Below, piece after piece: positions 63,736 to 64,000 of a stretch of 64,000 nucleotides of DNA. The stretch's first letter is position 1. Each line of letters begins with the position of its first letter. The notes beneath the pieces were generated by a model. It was given only the letters and a program-made list of their open reading frames with translations. It was not told the DNA's origin and did no database searches. A program made the position numbers and the translations under genes. Origin of the DNA: Halococcus sediminicola (lineage in GTDB: Archaea > Halobacteriota > Halobacteria > Halobacteriales > Halococcaceae); the NCBI RefSeq assembly GCF_000755245.1, contig NZ_BBMP01000022.1, positions 682,001-746,000 of the forward strand. The letters run 5' to 3'.

Positions 63736-64000
63736 ATGGGTGTCCTCGAAAACAAGGCGCGGGCGCGAGTGTTCTACAAGTACCTCTCGAAAGTCTACGA
63801 CGAGATCAACCCCTTCGTCTGGAACGAGACGATGCGGGCCGAGGCGCTCTCGCTGTTCGACATCGGCGAGGATGACCGCGTGCTCGATGTGGGCTGTGGC
63901 ACAGGATTCGGGACCGAGGGCTTGCTCGAACACACCGAGCGCGTGCACGGCATCGACCAGAGCGCCCACCAGCTCGAACAGGCCTACGCGAAGTTCGGTA
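63736..64000 (+). CDS. SAM-dependent methyltransferase (3' end beyond window)
   Basis: The first 88 residues contain a class I methyltransferase N-terminus: KARARVFYKYLSKVYDEINP, then motif I DRVLDVGCGTGFGTEGLLEH and the acidic strand HGIDQSAHQLEQA. The YDEINPF text resembles UbiE/MenG and related quinone methyltransferases, so menaquinone or lipid methylation is plausible. The gene continues past the window edge. Confidence 0.85.
   Translation, partial: MGVLENKARARVFYKYLSKVYDEINPFVWNETMRAEALSLFDIGEDDRVLDVGCGTGFGTEGLLEHTERVHGIDQSAHQLEQAYAKFG

Overview
The window is a gene-dense, GC-rich piece of a haloarchaeal chromosome (class Halobacteria; genus not resolved). Evidence: very acidic predicted proteins, an archaeal A-type ATP synthase operon, RadA, a fused histone doublet, RPA, aIF2-beta, NMD3 and L10e, the archaeal aminodeoxyheptulosonate/dehydroquinate-synthase-II route to aromatic amino acids, Azf glucose-6-phosphate dehydrogenase, UbaA, and many short haloarchaea-only proteins. 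No rRNA, CRISPR array, transposase, phage gene or replication origin was seen.

Layout. 1-7 kb: 3' part of an NhaC-type antiporter, NMD3, HtpX protease, PspAB, RadA and an aldo/keto reductase. 7-13 kb: an O6-alkylguanine-transferase-like protein lacking the catalytic Cys, then trpCBA followed by the two early shikimate genes. 13-20 kb: RimI, SepF, a lipoprotein, small haloarchaeal proteins, a YgfZ-type folate protein, a geranylgeranyl reductase and HemB. 20-26 kb: DedA-like protein, a membrane-anchored HdrD-like Fe-S oxidoreductase, and a bioY-bioM-bioN biotin uptake operon. 26-35 kb: RimK-like ATP-grasp, L10e, a glutathionyl-hydroquinone-reductase homologue, KatG, tRNA-Phe, tRNA-Val, an ABC exporter and a creatininase-family hydrolase. 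35-44 kb: membrane proteins, MazG-like, MptD-type dihydroneopterin aldolase, aIF2-beta, Azf, a Tat-exported cupredoxin, MaoC and MFS proteins. 44-54 kb: tRNA-Arg, the rpa2-histone-deacetylase cluster, an HxlR regulator, CCA-adding enzyme beside tRNA-Asn and a CAU tRNA, a PGF-CTERM surface protein, UbaA and BtuF. 54-63.3 kb: the complete atpHIKECFABD operon on the minus strand; a methyltransferase begins at the right edge.

Regulation. Many genes have a TATA-like element 27-30 bp upstream of the start codon, implying leaderless mRNAs, and this was used to choose several starts. Two sites stand out: a pair of TGTACA boxes spaced exactly two helical turns apart before trpC, and an inverted repeat enclosing the bioY TATA box that resembles a BirA operator. 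rpa2 and the histone gene share an identical promoter core.

The main unexplained structure is a family of about 120-300 bp intergenic elements (near 3.6, 5.7, 7.1, 37.9 and 63.6 kb) in both orientations. Three start directly after a stop codon, and two in inverted orientation bracket the aldo/keto reductase gene. Six convergent gene pairs (one involving a probable pseudogene) end in overlapping stop codons at CTAG or TTAG.
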